A stretch of 53,461 nt of DNA from SAR202 cluster bacterium (GTDB taxonomy: Bacteria; Chloroflexota; Dehalococcoidia; Lucifugimonadales; UBA2985): contig VFHP01000020.1 of assembly GCA_009391535.1 (NCBI GenBank), forward strand, positions 1-53,461, read 5' to 3'. Every line of letters begins with the position of its first letter. The stretch's first letter is position 1. Made by a program: the position numbers and the translations under genes. Below, piece by piece: positions 36,750-45,511 of the stretch. Under the pieces are notes generated by a model. That model was given only the letters and a program-made list of their open reading frames with translations, was not told the origin of the DNA and did not search any database.

Positions 36750-37535
36750 TCAACCGACCTTTGTCTTTGCTTCTTTCCACAATTCCTCTTTGGATTCCAT
36801 GTTTAAACTAATGAAGTCCAATCCAAGTTCTTTGCATTTGTTTTCCATAAATTCAAATCTTCTAGAGAATCTTTTGTTAGTTAAGCGCAAAGATTCTTCA
36901 GCAGATAAGTTGATCCATCTGCTCAGATTTACGACGGAAAATAATATATCTCCAATCTCCCATTGATGTTCAAGTTCAGTCTTAGCCTCATTGAATTCTG
37001 ATATTTCCTCTACTATCTTGTCCAATGGTCCTTCTAATCCATTCCAATCAAATCCTGCCATAGATGCTCGTTCTTGAACGAGTTGTGAATATGCCAATGC
37101 CGGTAAATTAGCGGGTATCCCCGATAGTCGGGATGATTCACCACGTTCTTTTTGCTTGATATTTTCCCAATTCTGCTTTACTTCCTCTGCAGTTTCAGCA
37201 TCATTGTCCCCAAAAACATGTGGATGTCTTCTGACCAATTTGTTATTTATGTGGCTAAAAACATCTTGTTTCTTGAATTCGCCGTTATTTGTTCCTAGGT
37301 GTATGTGTAGTGCAATTTGAAGAAGTATATCTCCAAGTTCTTCAGCTATGTTTTTGCTATCTTTATTGTCTATAGCCTCTAGCAATTCATAGCATTCTTC
37401 AAGAAGATTTTTTTTTAGAGATTCATGTGTCTGTTGCTTATCCCAAGGACAGCCTTCTGGTCCCATTAACGTGTTTACTATTGATTCCAGTTCTAAATAT
37501 GAATCCAAGTCTTTAGTTGTTTGTTTTTTCATCAT
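36750..37535 (-). CDS. mazG: Nucleoside triphosphate pyrophosphohydrolase MazG
   Basis: It hydrolyses NTPs to NMP and pyrophosphate, cleaning the nucleotide pool. The 261 residues comprise two MazG domains. The N-terminal one has GCPWDKQQTHESLKKNLLEECYELLEAI with the metal-binding EExxE and EELGDILLQIALH. The C-terminal one has EEISEFNEA and EIGDILFSVVNLSRW. Length matches bacterial MazG. It is followed by leuB on the same strand and divergent from the MFS gene. Confidence 0.95.
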   Translation of the reverse strand: MMKKQTTKDLDSYLELESIVNTLMGPEGCPWDKQQTHESLKKNLLEECYELLEAIDNKDSKNIAEELGDILLQIALHIHLGTNNGEFKKQDVFSHINNKLVRRHPHVFGDNDAETAEEVKQNWENIKQKERGESSRLSGIPANLPALAYSQLVQERASMAGFDWNGLEGPLDKIVEEISEFNEAKTELEHQWEIGDILFSVVNLSRWINLSAEESLRLTNKRFSRRFEFMENKCKELGLDFISLNMESKEELWKEAKTKVG

Positions 37536-37727
37536 CTATTTCTATTACATTTTGTATTGTGTTGATTATAAAGAAGGTATAAGTTATGAACAAGTACATT
37601 CCATATAATGTTTTTGTGTCTGTACATAACTTTAAGTTGGATATAAGCGTACGCAACGTTTTGAGATTAGTTAAACTATGTTAGCCAATCAATGGTTTGC
37701 TATGTTTTGTGTGGTAAGGCCGTGAAT

Positions 37728-38969
37728 ATGTCGATAAATCAAGAGCAAGAAACACAAGTTAAAGAGAGATCTTGGGCCATGATGATAGGACTGGCAATGG
37801 GGCATTCTTTAAAGCATTTTTATCAGCAGGCTTTTCTCCTGTTGATCCCATCCTTTAAAGAAGCTATGGTCCTTAACGACGTTCAGGTTGGTTTATTCGG
37901 TACAGCCAGAACCGTTTGTAGCTCCATAATGAACATTCCAGCCGGAATTATTGCTGATATGTGGAGAGGAAAAGTAGGCATAATCCTGGCGACAAGTTTG
38001 ACCAGTTTGGCGTTGGGATATCTCATTATAGGTACATCAGAATTCTATTGGTTGGTGCTCATAGGGGTTGGTGTAACTGGTCTAGGAACATCTTTGTGGC
38101 ATGCACCCGCATTTGGCACATTGGGGGCAATATATCCCGACAAAAGAGCTACAGCGTTGGCGGTACACAGGATGGGAGGATCTGTTGGTGACAGTATATC
38201 ACCTATAGTTGTAGGAATATTACTTGGTGGGTTTGTGTTCGCGGGATTTGAGTGGAGTGGTCTGCATTGGAGGACCCTGTCGCTTGTATTGGTAGCTCCG
38301 GCTTTAGTAAGTGCCTTAGCAGTTCTAGTGTTTTACGGAAGAGCAATTGGGGAAGAAGGGAACAAAGAATCTCAGGATTTCGTGAGTTACATGGCTGCTG
38401 CTAAAGGACTTCTTGTAAACCCGACAGTTATGGCGATGGTTTCTTTAACCAGTGTCAGAGCTATGGCACACAATAGTTTAAGTATATTCTTGATAATTTA
38501 TATGGATGAGGATTTAGGCTACGAAGTATTCAAGATAGGATATCACATGGCATTATTAACCCTTTTGGGAGTTTTGTCTGCACCTATTATGGGATGGACA
38601 TCCGATAAATTTGGCAGGCGACCGGTTATCACAATATCCTTGTTTTCTATGTCGTTTCTTATATTATTGTTGATAGTATTTGGAGAAGGATTGTCTTTAG
38701 TTGTAATATTGGGTCTGCTAGGAGTTTTTTTGTATACGGTTAATCCTGTGATGTTGGCAGCTGCCATCGATGGTGCTCCTCGTGGAACAGAATCGTCTGT
38801 TACGGCTCTTATGTTTACAGGACCATCTATATTCGGAGCTATTGCTCCTGTAATTGCAGGCCTGTTAAGAACAAACTGGGGAATGGATGCCGTGTTCTGG
38901 TACGCCGGTGGTATGGTTGGAGTTGTGGCAATAGTGGCGTTATTCGTCCCAATGAAAAAATCTACTTAG
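37728..38969 (+). CDS. MFS transporter, substrate unknown
   Basis: This is a 12-helix major facilitator of about 413 residues with a mid-length cytoplasmic loop after helix 6 and the loop GWTSDKFGRRPVI between helices 8 and 9, a variant of the MFS A-motif. The N-terminal motif region is RTVCSSIMNIPAGIIADMWRGK. I start at ATG 37728 (MSINQEQETQ), which has AAGG upstream; ATG 37692 would add twelve residues of a poor leader. No neighbour indicates the substrate. Confidence 0.85.
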   Translation: MSINQEQETQVKERSWAMMIGLAMGHSLKHFYQQAFLLLIPSFKEAMVLNDVQVGLFGTARTVCSSIMNIPAGIIADMWRGKVGIILATSLTSLALGYLIIGTSEFYWLVLIGVGVTGLGTSLWHAPAFGTLGAIYPDKRATALAVHRMGGSVGDSISPIVVGILLGGFVFAGFEWSGLHWRTLSLVLVAPALVSALAVLVFYGRAIGEEGNKESQDFVSYMAAAKGLLVNPTVMAMVSLTSVRAMAHNSLSIFLIIYMDEDLGYEVFKIGYHMALLTLLGVLSAPIMGWTSDKFGRRPVITISLFSMSFLILLLIVFGEGLSLVVILGLLGVFLYTVNPVMLAAAIDGAPRGTESSVTALMFTGPSIFGAIAPVIAGLLRTNWGMDAVFWYAGGMVGVVAIVALFVPMKKST

Positions 38970-39060
38970 TTTCAGGTCGGCATGAAAATTCATAATCGGA
39001 TCTGTGTCTAATACTGTTACTACAAAAAAGATCAGTGTGTATTATTGTCTGGAGTTATGT

Positions 39061-39138
39061 TGGTGCCCTCAAGGGGATTCGAACCCCTGATCTCCACCTT
39101 GAAAGGGTGGCGTCCTAGGCCGACTAGACGATGAGGGC
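39061..39138 (-). tRNA. tRNA-Glu (anticodon TTC)
   Basis: On the minus strand the cloverleaf is complete. The 7-base acceptor stem begins GCCCTCA, the anticodon loop is CTTTCAA and gives anticodon TTC, the T-loop is GTTCGAA, and the discriminator base is A. The 3' CCA is encoded in the DNA (39063-39061). Confidence 0.95.
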
Positions 39139-39185
39139 AACTAGTTAAATGTTCTCTTGCATGTTCAGCTGTGGCTCGATACATT

Positions 39186-40223
39186 CTACGGGTAAAGTGC
39201 TAATTGTTCCAGTCCTTCGGTTTCAGGAATGCCAAACATCAGATTCATATTTTGTATAGCCTGTCCGGCAGCGCCCTTAACTAGGTTGTCAATGCAACTT
39301 ATGATGACGAGTCGGTTGGTTCTAGAATCTAGAGTTGGGTACACTATACAATCATTGTTGCCAAGTGTGTGTTTAGTCATTGGAGGGGCGTCTACGACTT
39401 TTACAAAAGGTTCGTTTTTGTAGAAATCTTGATATATCTCTCTAACCTTAGAAACTGTTTTATCATTTGATTCAATAAAGTTATCGTTTAGAGTTGCATA
39501 GCAAGAATCCAATATTCCCCTCGTCATTGGTATCAAGTGAGGTAGAAACGTTATTTTAGGGTTAAAGGCATTATGTGAACGACTTAATTCTTGTGTTATT
39601 TCAGGCAAATGCCTATGCCCTTTAACTGCGTACGCAGAAACATTTTCATTAACTTCTGAAAAATGAGTTGTTAGATTTAGGCTTCTCCCAGCTCCAGACA
39701 CACCACTTTTTGCATCGATTATTATATCTTCGCCTATGATATTTTCCCTTGCCGCTGGAGCCAATGCTAACAAAGCCGCGGTAGGGTAACAACCTGGATT
39801 GGCCACTAGGGATGAGGATTTTATCTCATTCTTGTTGATTTCTGGTAGTCCATACGCTGCAGTCTCTAAAAGTTGGGGCTTTGGGTGAGGTACACCATAC
39901 CATTCCTCGTATTCCGAGGCACTCTTTAGTCTAAAGTCAGCGCTGATGTCAATTGACTTAACTCCTTTTTCCAATATGGGTATCAAAGCTTCTGCACTGG
40001 CGGTTTGAGGTAGTGCAGAGAATACTACATCAACGGATGCTGATATTTCCTCATCCACATTTAGATTGATATCGGACAAGTGAGGAAATACTTCTCCAAG
40101 TTCCTGTCCTGATGCACTTCTTCCTGTGACTTGTACTAGTTCAGTATCCGGGTGTCTATGAAGTAAGCGAGCTAATTCTATACCCGCGTAACCCGTTACA
40201 TTAATTATTGCCGCTTTTATCAT
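39186..40223 (-). CDS. argC: N-acetyl-gamma-glutamyl-phosphate reductase
   Basis: It reduces N-acetylglutamyl phosphate to the semialdehyde in arginine synthesis. The 345 residues show the N-terminal NADP site NVTGYAGIELARLLHRHP, the catalytic cysteine in ANPGCYPTA near 145, SGVSGAGRSL near 172, and the histidine in AYAVKGHRHLPEI near 198-210. Length is typical of the long bacterial type. Other arg genes apart from argF are not in the window. It lies between tRNA-Glu and nth, all on the minus strand. Confidence 0.95.
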   Translation of the reverse strand: MIKAAIINVTGYAGIELARLLHRHPDTELVQVTGRSASGQELGEVFPHLSDINLNVDEEISASVDVVFSALPQTASAEALIPILEKGVKSIDISADFRLKSASEYEEWYGVPHPKPQLLETAAYGLPEINKNEIKSSSLVANPGCYPTAALLALAPAARENIIGEDIIIDAKSGVSGAGRSLNLTTHFSEVNENVSAYAVKGHRHLPEITQELSRSHNAFNPKITFLPHLIPMTRGILDSCYATLNDNFIESNDKTVSKVREIYQDFYKNEPFVKVVDAPPMTKHTLGNNDCIVYPTLDSRTNRLVIISCIDNLVKGAAGQAIQNMNLMFGIPETEGLEQLALYP

Positions 40224-40299
40224 TGTAGATCTCCTAACTTTAGCAGAGGATCAGTATAATACCTGCTTAGCATAAGAGCAACAAGAAATTCCAAGACAA

Positions 40300-40971
40300 C
40301 TACAATTTGAAAGCAGACTGGCATTTATCACTCAGAACACATTCATTACAGAGAGGTTTTCTTGCCTTACAGACAGTTCTACCGTGTTGTATAAGGTATA
40401 CATGGAATGAAAAAACTTTATTTGTATCCACGCTTTTTTCAAGTATATCGTGCGCTTTGTCAACGTCCGTTTTCTTTCCGATCAAACCTAATCTTTTGCT
40501 GACTCTATATATGTGTGTGTCAACTGGCATTGCAGGCATGTTCAAGGCGAATGCCAAAACTACCGCAGCAGTTTTCGGTCCTACTCCTGGAAGGCTTTTG
40601 AGCCAATTTTTTGCCTCCGTTAAAGTCAGTTGACTAAGGAAGTCTATGTTGAAAGATCCTGTATCAGATTTTATAACCTTGAGAACTGACTTTATTCTCG
40701 GAGCTTTTATTTTCGAAAGGCCACCTATGAATATTGTTTTCGCAACCTCTTCATCGTCAGCGTCTAGAATATCTTGCCATGATGGGAATTGCCCGACAAG
40801 ATTATTGAAAGCCTTGAGAGCATTACTATCTGAAGTGTGTTGAGTCAGTATTGTGAAGACGAGTTCCGATATCGGATCATACCTCGGAGTCCATGTAACC
40901 TGACCCTGATATTGCTGCAATAATGAATGGACTTCATTTGATGTGGGCCTGTGTTTTTTTAATTTAGACAA
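40300..40971 (-). CDS. nth: Endonuclease III
   Basis: This HhH-GPD DNA glycosylase/AP lyase removes oxidised pyrimidines. The 223 residues show the helix-hairpin-helix LPGVGPKTAAVVLAFA with the catalytic lysine near 135, the aspartate in PVDTHIYRVSKRLGL near 150, and the 4Fe-4S loop CKARKPLCNECVLSDKC near the C terminus (C-x6-C-x2-C-x5-C). The start is TTG with AAGAA upstream. It is followed by argC on the same strand. Confidence 0.95.
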   Translation of the reverse strand: MSKLKKHRPTSNEVHSLLQQYQGQVTWTPRYDPISELVFTILTQHTSDSNALKAFNNLVGQFPSWQDILDADDEEVAKTIFIGGLSKIKAPRIKSVLKVIKSDTGSFNIDFLSQLTLTEAKNWLKSLPGVGPKTAAVVLAFALNMPAMPVDTHIYRVSKRLGLIGKKTDVDKAHDILEKSVDTNKVFSFHVYLIQHGRTVCKARKPLCNECVLSDKCQSAFKL

Positions 40972-41029
40972 ATTCTTGTGTAGGTGATTTATAGGATAAA
41001 ATTTAGATTCGTGTTCGTGATGCTGATTG

Positions 41030-41104
41030 TGGAGCGGGAGATGGGACTTGAACCCACGACAGCCGCCTTGGAAGGGCGGTGCTCTACCGCTGAGCTACTC
41101 CCGC
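41030..41104 (-). tRNA. tRNA-Gly (anticodon TCC)
   Basis: On the minus strand the acceptor stem is GCGGGAG/CTCCCGC, the D-arm AGCTCAGCGGTAGAGC, the anticodon loop CTTCCAA (anticodon TCC), the T-loop GTTCAAG and the discriminator T. CCA is encoded (41032-41030). Confidence 0.95.
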
Positions 41105-41201
41105 TTATATATAACAGATATACAGTATATCAGTTACAGAGGATACAGTCGATCATTTTCACTGGTTTAGGTATAGCCAAGATAGTCAGAATGATATTAG
41201 A

Positions 41202-41618
41202 ATGTGGTTGATTATGCTTAGAATAAACAGGGATCGTTTTAAAGAACTGGTTGATCATGCCAATGAAGAAAATCCTGATGAATGTTGCGGGGTTTTGGGA
41301 GTTAAAGGGGAGGAAGTGGTTAAGGTTTATCGGATGGATAATAAAACCAAGAGTCCCTATAGGTATACATTTTACCCAGAACAACATTTAGAGGTTATGA
41401 AGGATTTGGATAAGGAAGAATTGGTGGGAGCAATCTACCATTCTCATACTCATTCTGAGGCGTACCCCTCAGACACAGATGTTCGACTGGCAGAGCCGTG
41501 GCCTGATACATTATTCGTGTTAATTTCTCTTTCCGAGGATGTAGATACAAATAAGAGGTTAAGAGCATTTTTTATAGAGGACGGTAAGATTATTGAAGAA
41601 GAAGTTGTTCACATCTAA
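41202..41618 (+). CDS. JAMM/MPN+ metalloprotease-like protein
   Basis: This is a 138-residue stand-alone JAMM domain. It shows the glutamate in ENPDECCGVLG near 25-32 and the zinc site HSHTHSEAYPSDTD with H-x-H near 77-79 and the aspartate ten residues later. These are the full catalytic set of the family, so it may cleave isopeptide or C-terminal bonds of ubiquitin-like sulfur carriers such as ThiS/MoaD/CysO. No such carrier lies nearby. It starts at ATG 41202 or ATG 41214. It is 97 bases after tRNA-Gly and 26 before lysA. Confidence 0.85.
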   Translation: MWLIMLRINRDRFKELVDHANEENPDECCGVLGVKGEEVVKVYRMDNKTKSPYRYTFYPEQHLEVMKDLDKEELVGAIYHSHTHSEAYPSDTDVRLAEPWPDTLFVLISLSEDVDTNKRLRAFFIEDGKIIEEEVVHI

Positions 41619-41644
41619 TCAATCTGATAGTAAGGAGACAAGCA

Positions 41645-42931
41645 TTGAATTTTCCAAATATTGAACTTTTCCCTTATAATACTGGCATAAGTCCCAATGG
41701 AAATCTGTCTATAGGTGGTTGTGACGTTTCCGATCTTGCCAGAGAGCATGGCACACCATTGTATATCTTGGATGAAGTTACGCTGAGAGAAAAATGCAGA
41801 GAATTTGTCAACACATTCAGGGACTATTACCCAAACACTAGAGTTGTTTACGCTAGTAAAGCTTTCATAAATCTTGCCCTCGCAAATTTATTTAATGAAG
41901 AAGGCTTGGGTCTTGACGTGGTTTCTGGCGGCGAATTAGCAGTTGCACAAAAGGCAAATTTCCCTTCAGATATGATCTATTTCCATGGCAATAATAAAAG
42001 TGCGGACGAGCTATCGATGGCTGTAGACTATAATATTCATAGAGTGGTAATAGATAATTTTCATGAAATGACTTTACTCGATAGTATTGCCAAAGAAAAA
42101 CATATTGTTCAGGATGTACTTCTTCGTGTTTCCCCTGGAATAGATCCACACACACATGTTTACACTACTACAGGTGTTTTGGACAGCAAGTTTGGATTCT
42201 CTATACAAACAGGTCAAGCTTTGCAGGCAGTAGAAATGGCCAGAGGGTTATCAAATGTAAGGATTGTTGGATTGCATTTTCATTTAGGATCGCCTGTTTT
42301 TGAATTAGAACCTTATACCAAGGCTATGGAGATTGTCTTGAATTTTGCTGAGGAATCGAATTTAGATATAAGTGAGATAAGCCCGGGTGGGGGATTTGCA
42401 ATAGCCTATACTCGAGATCAAACACCGCCTGCAGTTAAGGAATATGCAGAAGCTATAACATCAACTTTGAAAGGTAGAGACAATCTTCAGTTAATTATCG
42501 AACCTGGTAGATCAATTATAGGTCGGTCTGGTATCGCAATTTATAGCATAGGATCCTCGAAAGACATTCCGGGTATTCGGAAATATGTGTCCGTTGACGG
42601 GGGTATGGGCGATAATATTAGACCGGCTTTGTATCAAGCCGAATATGAAGCAGTCATTGCAAATAAAATGGGAAGTGATGTTGCAGAAAAAGTATCCATA
42701 GCTGGTAAGTTTTGTGAATCAGGAGATATATTGTTGAGAGATGTTATGTTTCCATTGTTGGAGGCTGGGGATATTTTGGCAATTCCGGCAGCGGGGGCTT
42801 ACGCACCGTCCATGGCTAGTAATTACAACATGGTTCCGAGGCCAGCAGTCGTTATGGTTAAGGATGGCAAGTCTAGAGTTATAAGAAGAAGAGAAACATA
42901 CGACGACATGATGATTTACGATCTTGTTTAA
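41645..42931 (+). CDS. lysA: Diaminopimelate decarboxylase
   Basis: This PLP enzyme decarboxylates meso-diaminopimelate to lysine. The 428 residues form the alanine-racemase-fold barrel: YASKAFINLALANLF with the PLP lysine near 62, GLHFHLGSP near 214, EISPGGGFAIAY near 246, EPGRSIIGRSG near 290, and the C-terminal FCESGDILLRD. The start is TTG, preceded by a strong AAGGAGA. The gap to holB is 18 bases. The window also holds the aspartokinase that opens this pathway. Confidence 0.95.
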   Translation: MNFPNIELFPYNTGISPNGNLSIGGCDVSDLAREHGTPLYILDEVTLREKCREFVNTFRDYYPNTRVVYASKAFINLALANLFNEEGLGLDVVSGGELAVAQKANFPSDMIYFHGNNKSADELSMAVDYNIHRVVIDNFHEMTLLDSIAKEKHIVQDVLLRVSPGIDPHTHVYTTTGVLDSKFGFSIQTGQALQAVEMARGLSNVRIVGLHFHLGSPVFELEPYTKAMEIVLNFAEESNLDISEISPGGGFAIAYTRDQTPPAVKEYAEAITSTLKGRDNLQLIIEPGRSIIGRSGIAIYSIGSSKDIPGIRKYVSVDGGMGDNIRPALYQAEYEAVIANKMGSDVAEKVSIAGKFCESGDILLRDVMFPLLEAGDILAIPAAGAYAPSMASNYNMVPRPAVVMVKDGKSRVIRRRETYDDMMIYDLV

Positions 42932-42949
42932 AAGGATCATTTTATAAGT

Positions 42950-43975
42950 ATGTGGAATTTTGTTGGAAACGAACACGTTGTTTCTTTGTTATCAAAGAGT
43001 GTAATTAATGGTCATATTTCTCACTCGTATCTTTTTTCAGGTCCCGCCAATGTAGGGAAAGAGACTTTAGCTATAAAGTTTGCCCAATTTCTACAGTGCA
43101 AAGACTTTTCAACTGAGGGACCATGTGGAGCTTGCTTATCTTGTTGGAAAATATCTAAAGAGAATCATCCTGATGTACAGTTTATTGAGGTAAATCCTGC
43201 AAAAAATATCTCTGGCAACAAGTTTAGTGTGGGAATTGAAGACATTATAGATATCCAACGTACTTTTATACTTAAACCACTTGAAGGGATGTATCGGATT
43301 TTCATATTCAGAGAGGCAAGTTTTTTAACTGAGGATGCCTTTGGTGCATTACTGAAATGGATTGAGGAACCTCCTCCCAACGTTGTTTTTATACTTATTA
43401 CCGACAATTATTCAGAAATTTTGCCTACAATAACTTCCAGATGTCAAACAATTGCTTTTACTCACGTCTCGCAGGAAAAAATAGAGTCAGCATTGGCTCA
43501 ATCTTCATATGGTGATAAACAGCAACGCCTAGAATTGTCTAAATTATCTAAAGGCAGTATCGGATGGGCAATTAAAGCCAGCAAAAACCCAGAAATTATA
43601 GATGATTACAAGCATAAAATTCATATTGCATCTACTCTTTTTGAAAATGATTTGGAAAGTAGACTAAAGTACGCGGAAGATATTGATAGAACACTTAGAA
43701 ATGATAAAGAAGAAGCCATAAAACATTTGGGTGTACTGATGTCTTGGTGGCGGGACTTGATGGTCATAAAGAATGGACTACCAGGAAACGCATTGAACAC
43801 CTTTGCTTTAGATGTTTTGCTGCGACATTCTGCCATGATGTCAAATTTCCAAATCTTGACGTTCATACATAAGATAGGTGAAACGATAGAATTATTGAAA
43901 AACAACGTTAATTCTAGACTGGTGCTGGATTCACTAATGTTATCGGTGCCAGATAAATTAGAAAACAATAAGTAA
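42950..43975 (+). CDS. holB: DNA polymerase III delta-prime subunit
   Basis: This clamp-loader subunit has 341 residues. It has the AAA+ P-loop-like GPANVGKET near 27 (Glu replaces the usual Ser/Thr, as in other non-hydrolysing delta-prime chains), a zinc module CGACLSC near 61-67 with an earlier cysteine, and an SRC motif in TITSRCQT near 162. The C-terminal collar domain is present. The ATG follows AAAAGGATC. It lies between lysA and the yaaT-like ORF, a pairing known from Firmicutes (holB-yaaT). Confidence 0.9.
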   Translation: MWNFVGNEHVVSLLSKSVINGHISHSYLFSGPANVGKETLAIKFAQFLQCKDFSTEGPCGACLSCWKISKENHPDVQFIEVNPAKNISGNKFSVGIEDIIDIQRTFILKPLEGMYRIFIFREASFLTEDAFGALLKWIEEPPPNVVFILITDNYSEILPTITSRCQTIAFTHVSQEKIESALAQSSYGDKQQRLELSKLSKGSIGWAIKASKNPEIIDDYKHKIHIASTLFENDLESRLKYAEDIDRTLRNDKEEAIKHLGVLMSWWRDLMVIKNGLPGNALNTFALDVLLRHSAMMSNFQILTFIHKIGETIELLKNNVNSRLVLDSLMLSVPDKLENNK

Positions 43976-43984
43976 GGTGGTTTC

Positions 43985-44203
43985 GTGTCTAAACTTATAG
44001 GTGTCAGAGTGAATAAATGGAGTAATGTTGTATATTGCGACCCTGGAGAACTAGAGGTAGATCTTTTCGATAAAGTTGAAATTGAACTGAACAAAAACGT
44101 CGTTTCGGCTGAAGTAATAATAAGTCCTGATCAGGTAATATACAGTGAGATTGAGACTCCAGTGAATCGGGTAATCAGGAAAATTACAAAAGACAGATTT
44201 TGA
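43985..44203 (+). CDS. YaaT/PSP1-like protein, N-terminal region only
   Basis: This 72-residue protein resembles the first third of YaaT/PSP1-family proteins: VGVRVNKWSNVVYCDPGEL at the start and PVNRVIRKITKDRF at the end, where YaaT proteins continue for about 180 residues. The PSP1 C-terminal domain is missing here, and no continuation is visible before the HNH gene 13 bases downstream. The start is GTG after AAGGTGG. YaaT is involved in RNA-degradation/sporulation control in Bacillus. What the short form does is unknown. Confidence 0.65.
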   Translation: MSKLIGVRVNKWSNVVYCDPGELEVDLFDKVEIELNKNVVSAEVIISPDQVIYSEIETPVNRVIRKITKDRF

Positions 44204-44216
44204 TTCTATGTATAAA

Positions 44217-44762
44217 TCAATGTTTCGCTAACCAGGGCATAAATTTGTACCAATTTTCATCTATGGCTTTGTTGGTGAAAAGTGAATATGGATTTAGCTT
44301 AGGGGCCCCAACTTCTTTCATGAGTTTCATTCCTGCTTCTTTAGGAGTCCTTCCCGCTTTTCTATGGTTACAAGGCATGCATGCACTGGCTACATTCTCC
44401 CAAGAATTCGCCCCGCCCCTAGATCTAGGAAAGATGTGATCTAGCGTCAATTGCTCGGTTTCCTTACCACAATATATGCATGAGTATTTATCTCTAGAAA
44501 ACACTTCTCTTCTGGATAATTTCTGTAATTTTAGAGGCTTCTTTATTAAAGCCATAAGCCTTATTACCGAAGGAACAGGAAATGAAAAGCTTGGTGTTCT
44601 TATGGCTCCGAATCCTTTTTCGATTAAGTCAGCTTTGCCCAGATTTAGGAGTACTATCGCCCTCTTGGCATTGCATAGGTTGAGCGGTTGATAGTTTTGA
44701 TTTAATACCAGTACTTTGGCATTAATTCTAGTGTGCTCTTCCAATGTTTTTTCACTTATCAT
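44217..44762 (-). CDS. HNH endonuclease-domain protein
   Basis: This 181-residue protein has a 60-residue N-terminal part of the kind seen in widely conserved chromosomal HNH proteins (VLVLNQNYQPLNLCNAKRA). An HNH domain follows: RDKYSCIYCGKETEQLTLDHIFPRSRGG with the first cysteine pair and the DH, then ACMPCNHRKAGRTP with the second pair. The zinc cysteines and catalytic histidine are intact. It overlaps the end of the cvpA-like gene by 11 bases and is probably translated with it. It is a stand-alone nuclease of unknown role, with no mobile-element signs. Confidence 0.88.
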   Translation of the reverse strand: MISEKTLEEHTRINAKVLVLNQNYQPLNLCNAKRAIVLLNLGKADLIEKGFGAIRTPSFSFPVPSVIRLMALIKKPLKLQKLSRREVFSRDKYSCIYCGKETEQLTLDHIFPRSRGGANSWENVASACMPCNHRKAGRTPKEAGMKLMKEVGAPKLNPYSLFTNKAIDENWYKFMPWLAKH

Positions 44763-45351
44763 CTATTTGTTTTTCCAGTGTATCAAGAGATTGGTCGAAA
44801 TCACCAGGTATAAAGCTTAGTATACTTCCGGGAATTACTTTGCGAATATCTAGTAATACTGGTACCAGGGTAGACTCTACCAAAGCATCATTCACATTTT
44901 TTGGGATTCCCGTGCCATCTACAATAATTTCTCCGATATTGGGACTTTCGTTCCATGGTTGAACTACGAGATCATGGGAATATTTTGATAAAACTGAGAC
45001 TAATGTGCTGGATAATACAGTTGCCATGACCATTCCAAGCACAATACTGCCCACCGTGTCAATCCATCCTAAGAATACCATCTTCAGCAAGTTTTTAAAC
45101 AAAGATTTGAATGCTTGGGATATTCCAAATACTGAACCGAAAATGATTATATATGAAAGCCAGGTTGATAACAGTTCACTAGAGACCAGGTCACCTATTA
45201 TTGGTTCTAGATGATTGTTGAGGCTTCCCGCAAAAATAGCAGCGAATACAATTCCCACGCTAGTAAACGTAATACCAAGAAGGCCTATTCTCCAGCCTGC
45301 GTATAAACCTAATCCGAATGTGATTATTATTGATATGTCTAGCCAGTTCAA
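44752..45351 (-). CDS. cvpA: CvpA-family membrane protein
   Basis: This 199-residue protein starts MNWLDISIIITFGLGLYAGWRIGLLG, the standard CvpA beginning, followed by about four membrane helices and a hydrophilic C-terminal tail. Members influence envelope integrity and colicin V export in E. coli; the biochemical role is not settled. It overlaps the HNH gene on the same strand by 11 bases and diverges from lysS. Confidence 0.85.
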   Translation of the reverse strand: MNWLDISIIITFGLGLYAGWRIGLLGITFTSVGIVFAAIFAGSLNNHLEPIIGDLVSSELLSTWLSYIIIFGSVFGISQAFKSLFKNLLKMVFLGWIDTVGSIVLGMVMATVLSSTLVSVLSKYSHDLVVQPWNESPNIGEIIVDGTGIPKNVNDALVESTLVPVLLDIRKVIPGSILSFIPGDFDQSLDTLEKQIDDK

Positions 45352-45511
45352 TTTCTACTCCTGGCGGACTTTGCCATTTATAAAGCACCTTATTTTATCA
45401 TATAGCCATGGAATTGATAAACAAGCAGATTCTGTGCTTTACAGTTTTTTTTGCTAGGCTTAGAATGCAGTACTGTATCAACTTCAAATTAATAAGGTTT
45501 TGGTTTTAATA

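Noticed and set aside
40984..41211. Plus-strand ORF with a GLEPTTAALEGRCSTAELLPL-like peptide
   Set aside because: It is the translation of the antisense of tRNA-Gly, a known false-gene type.
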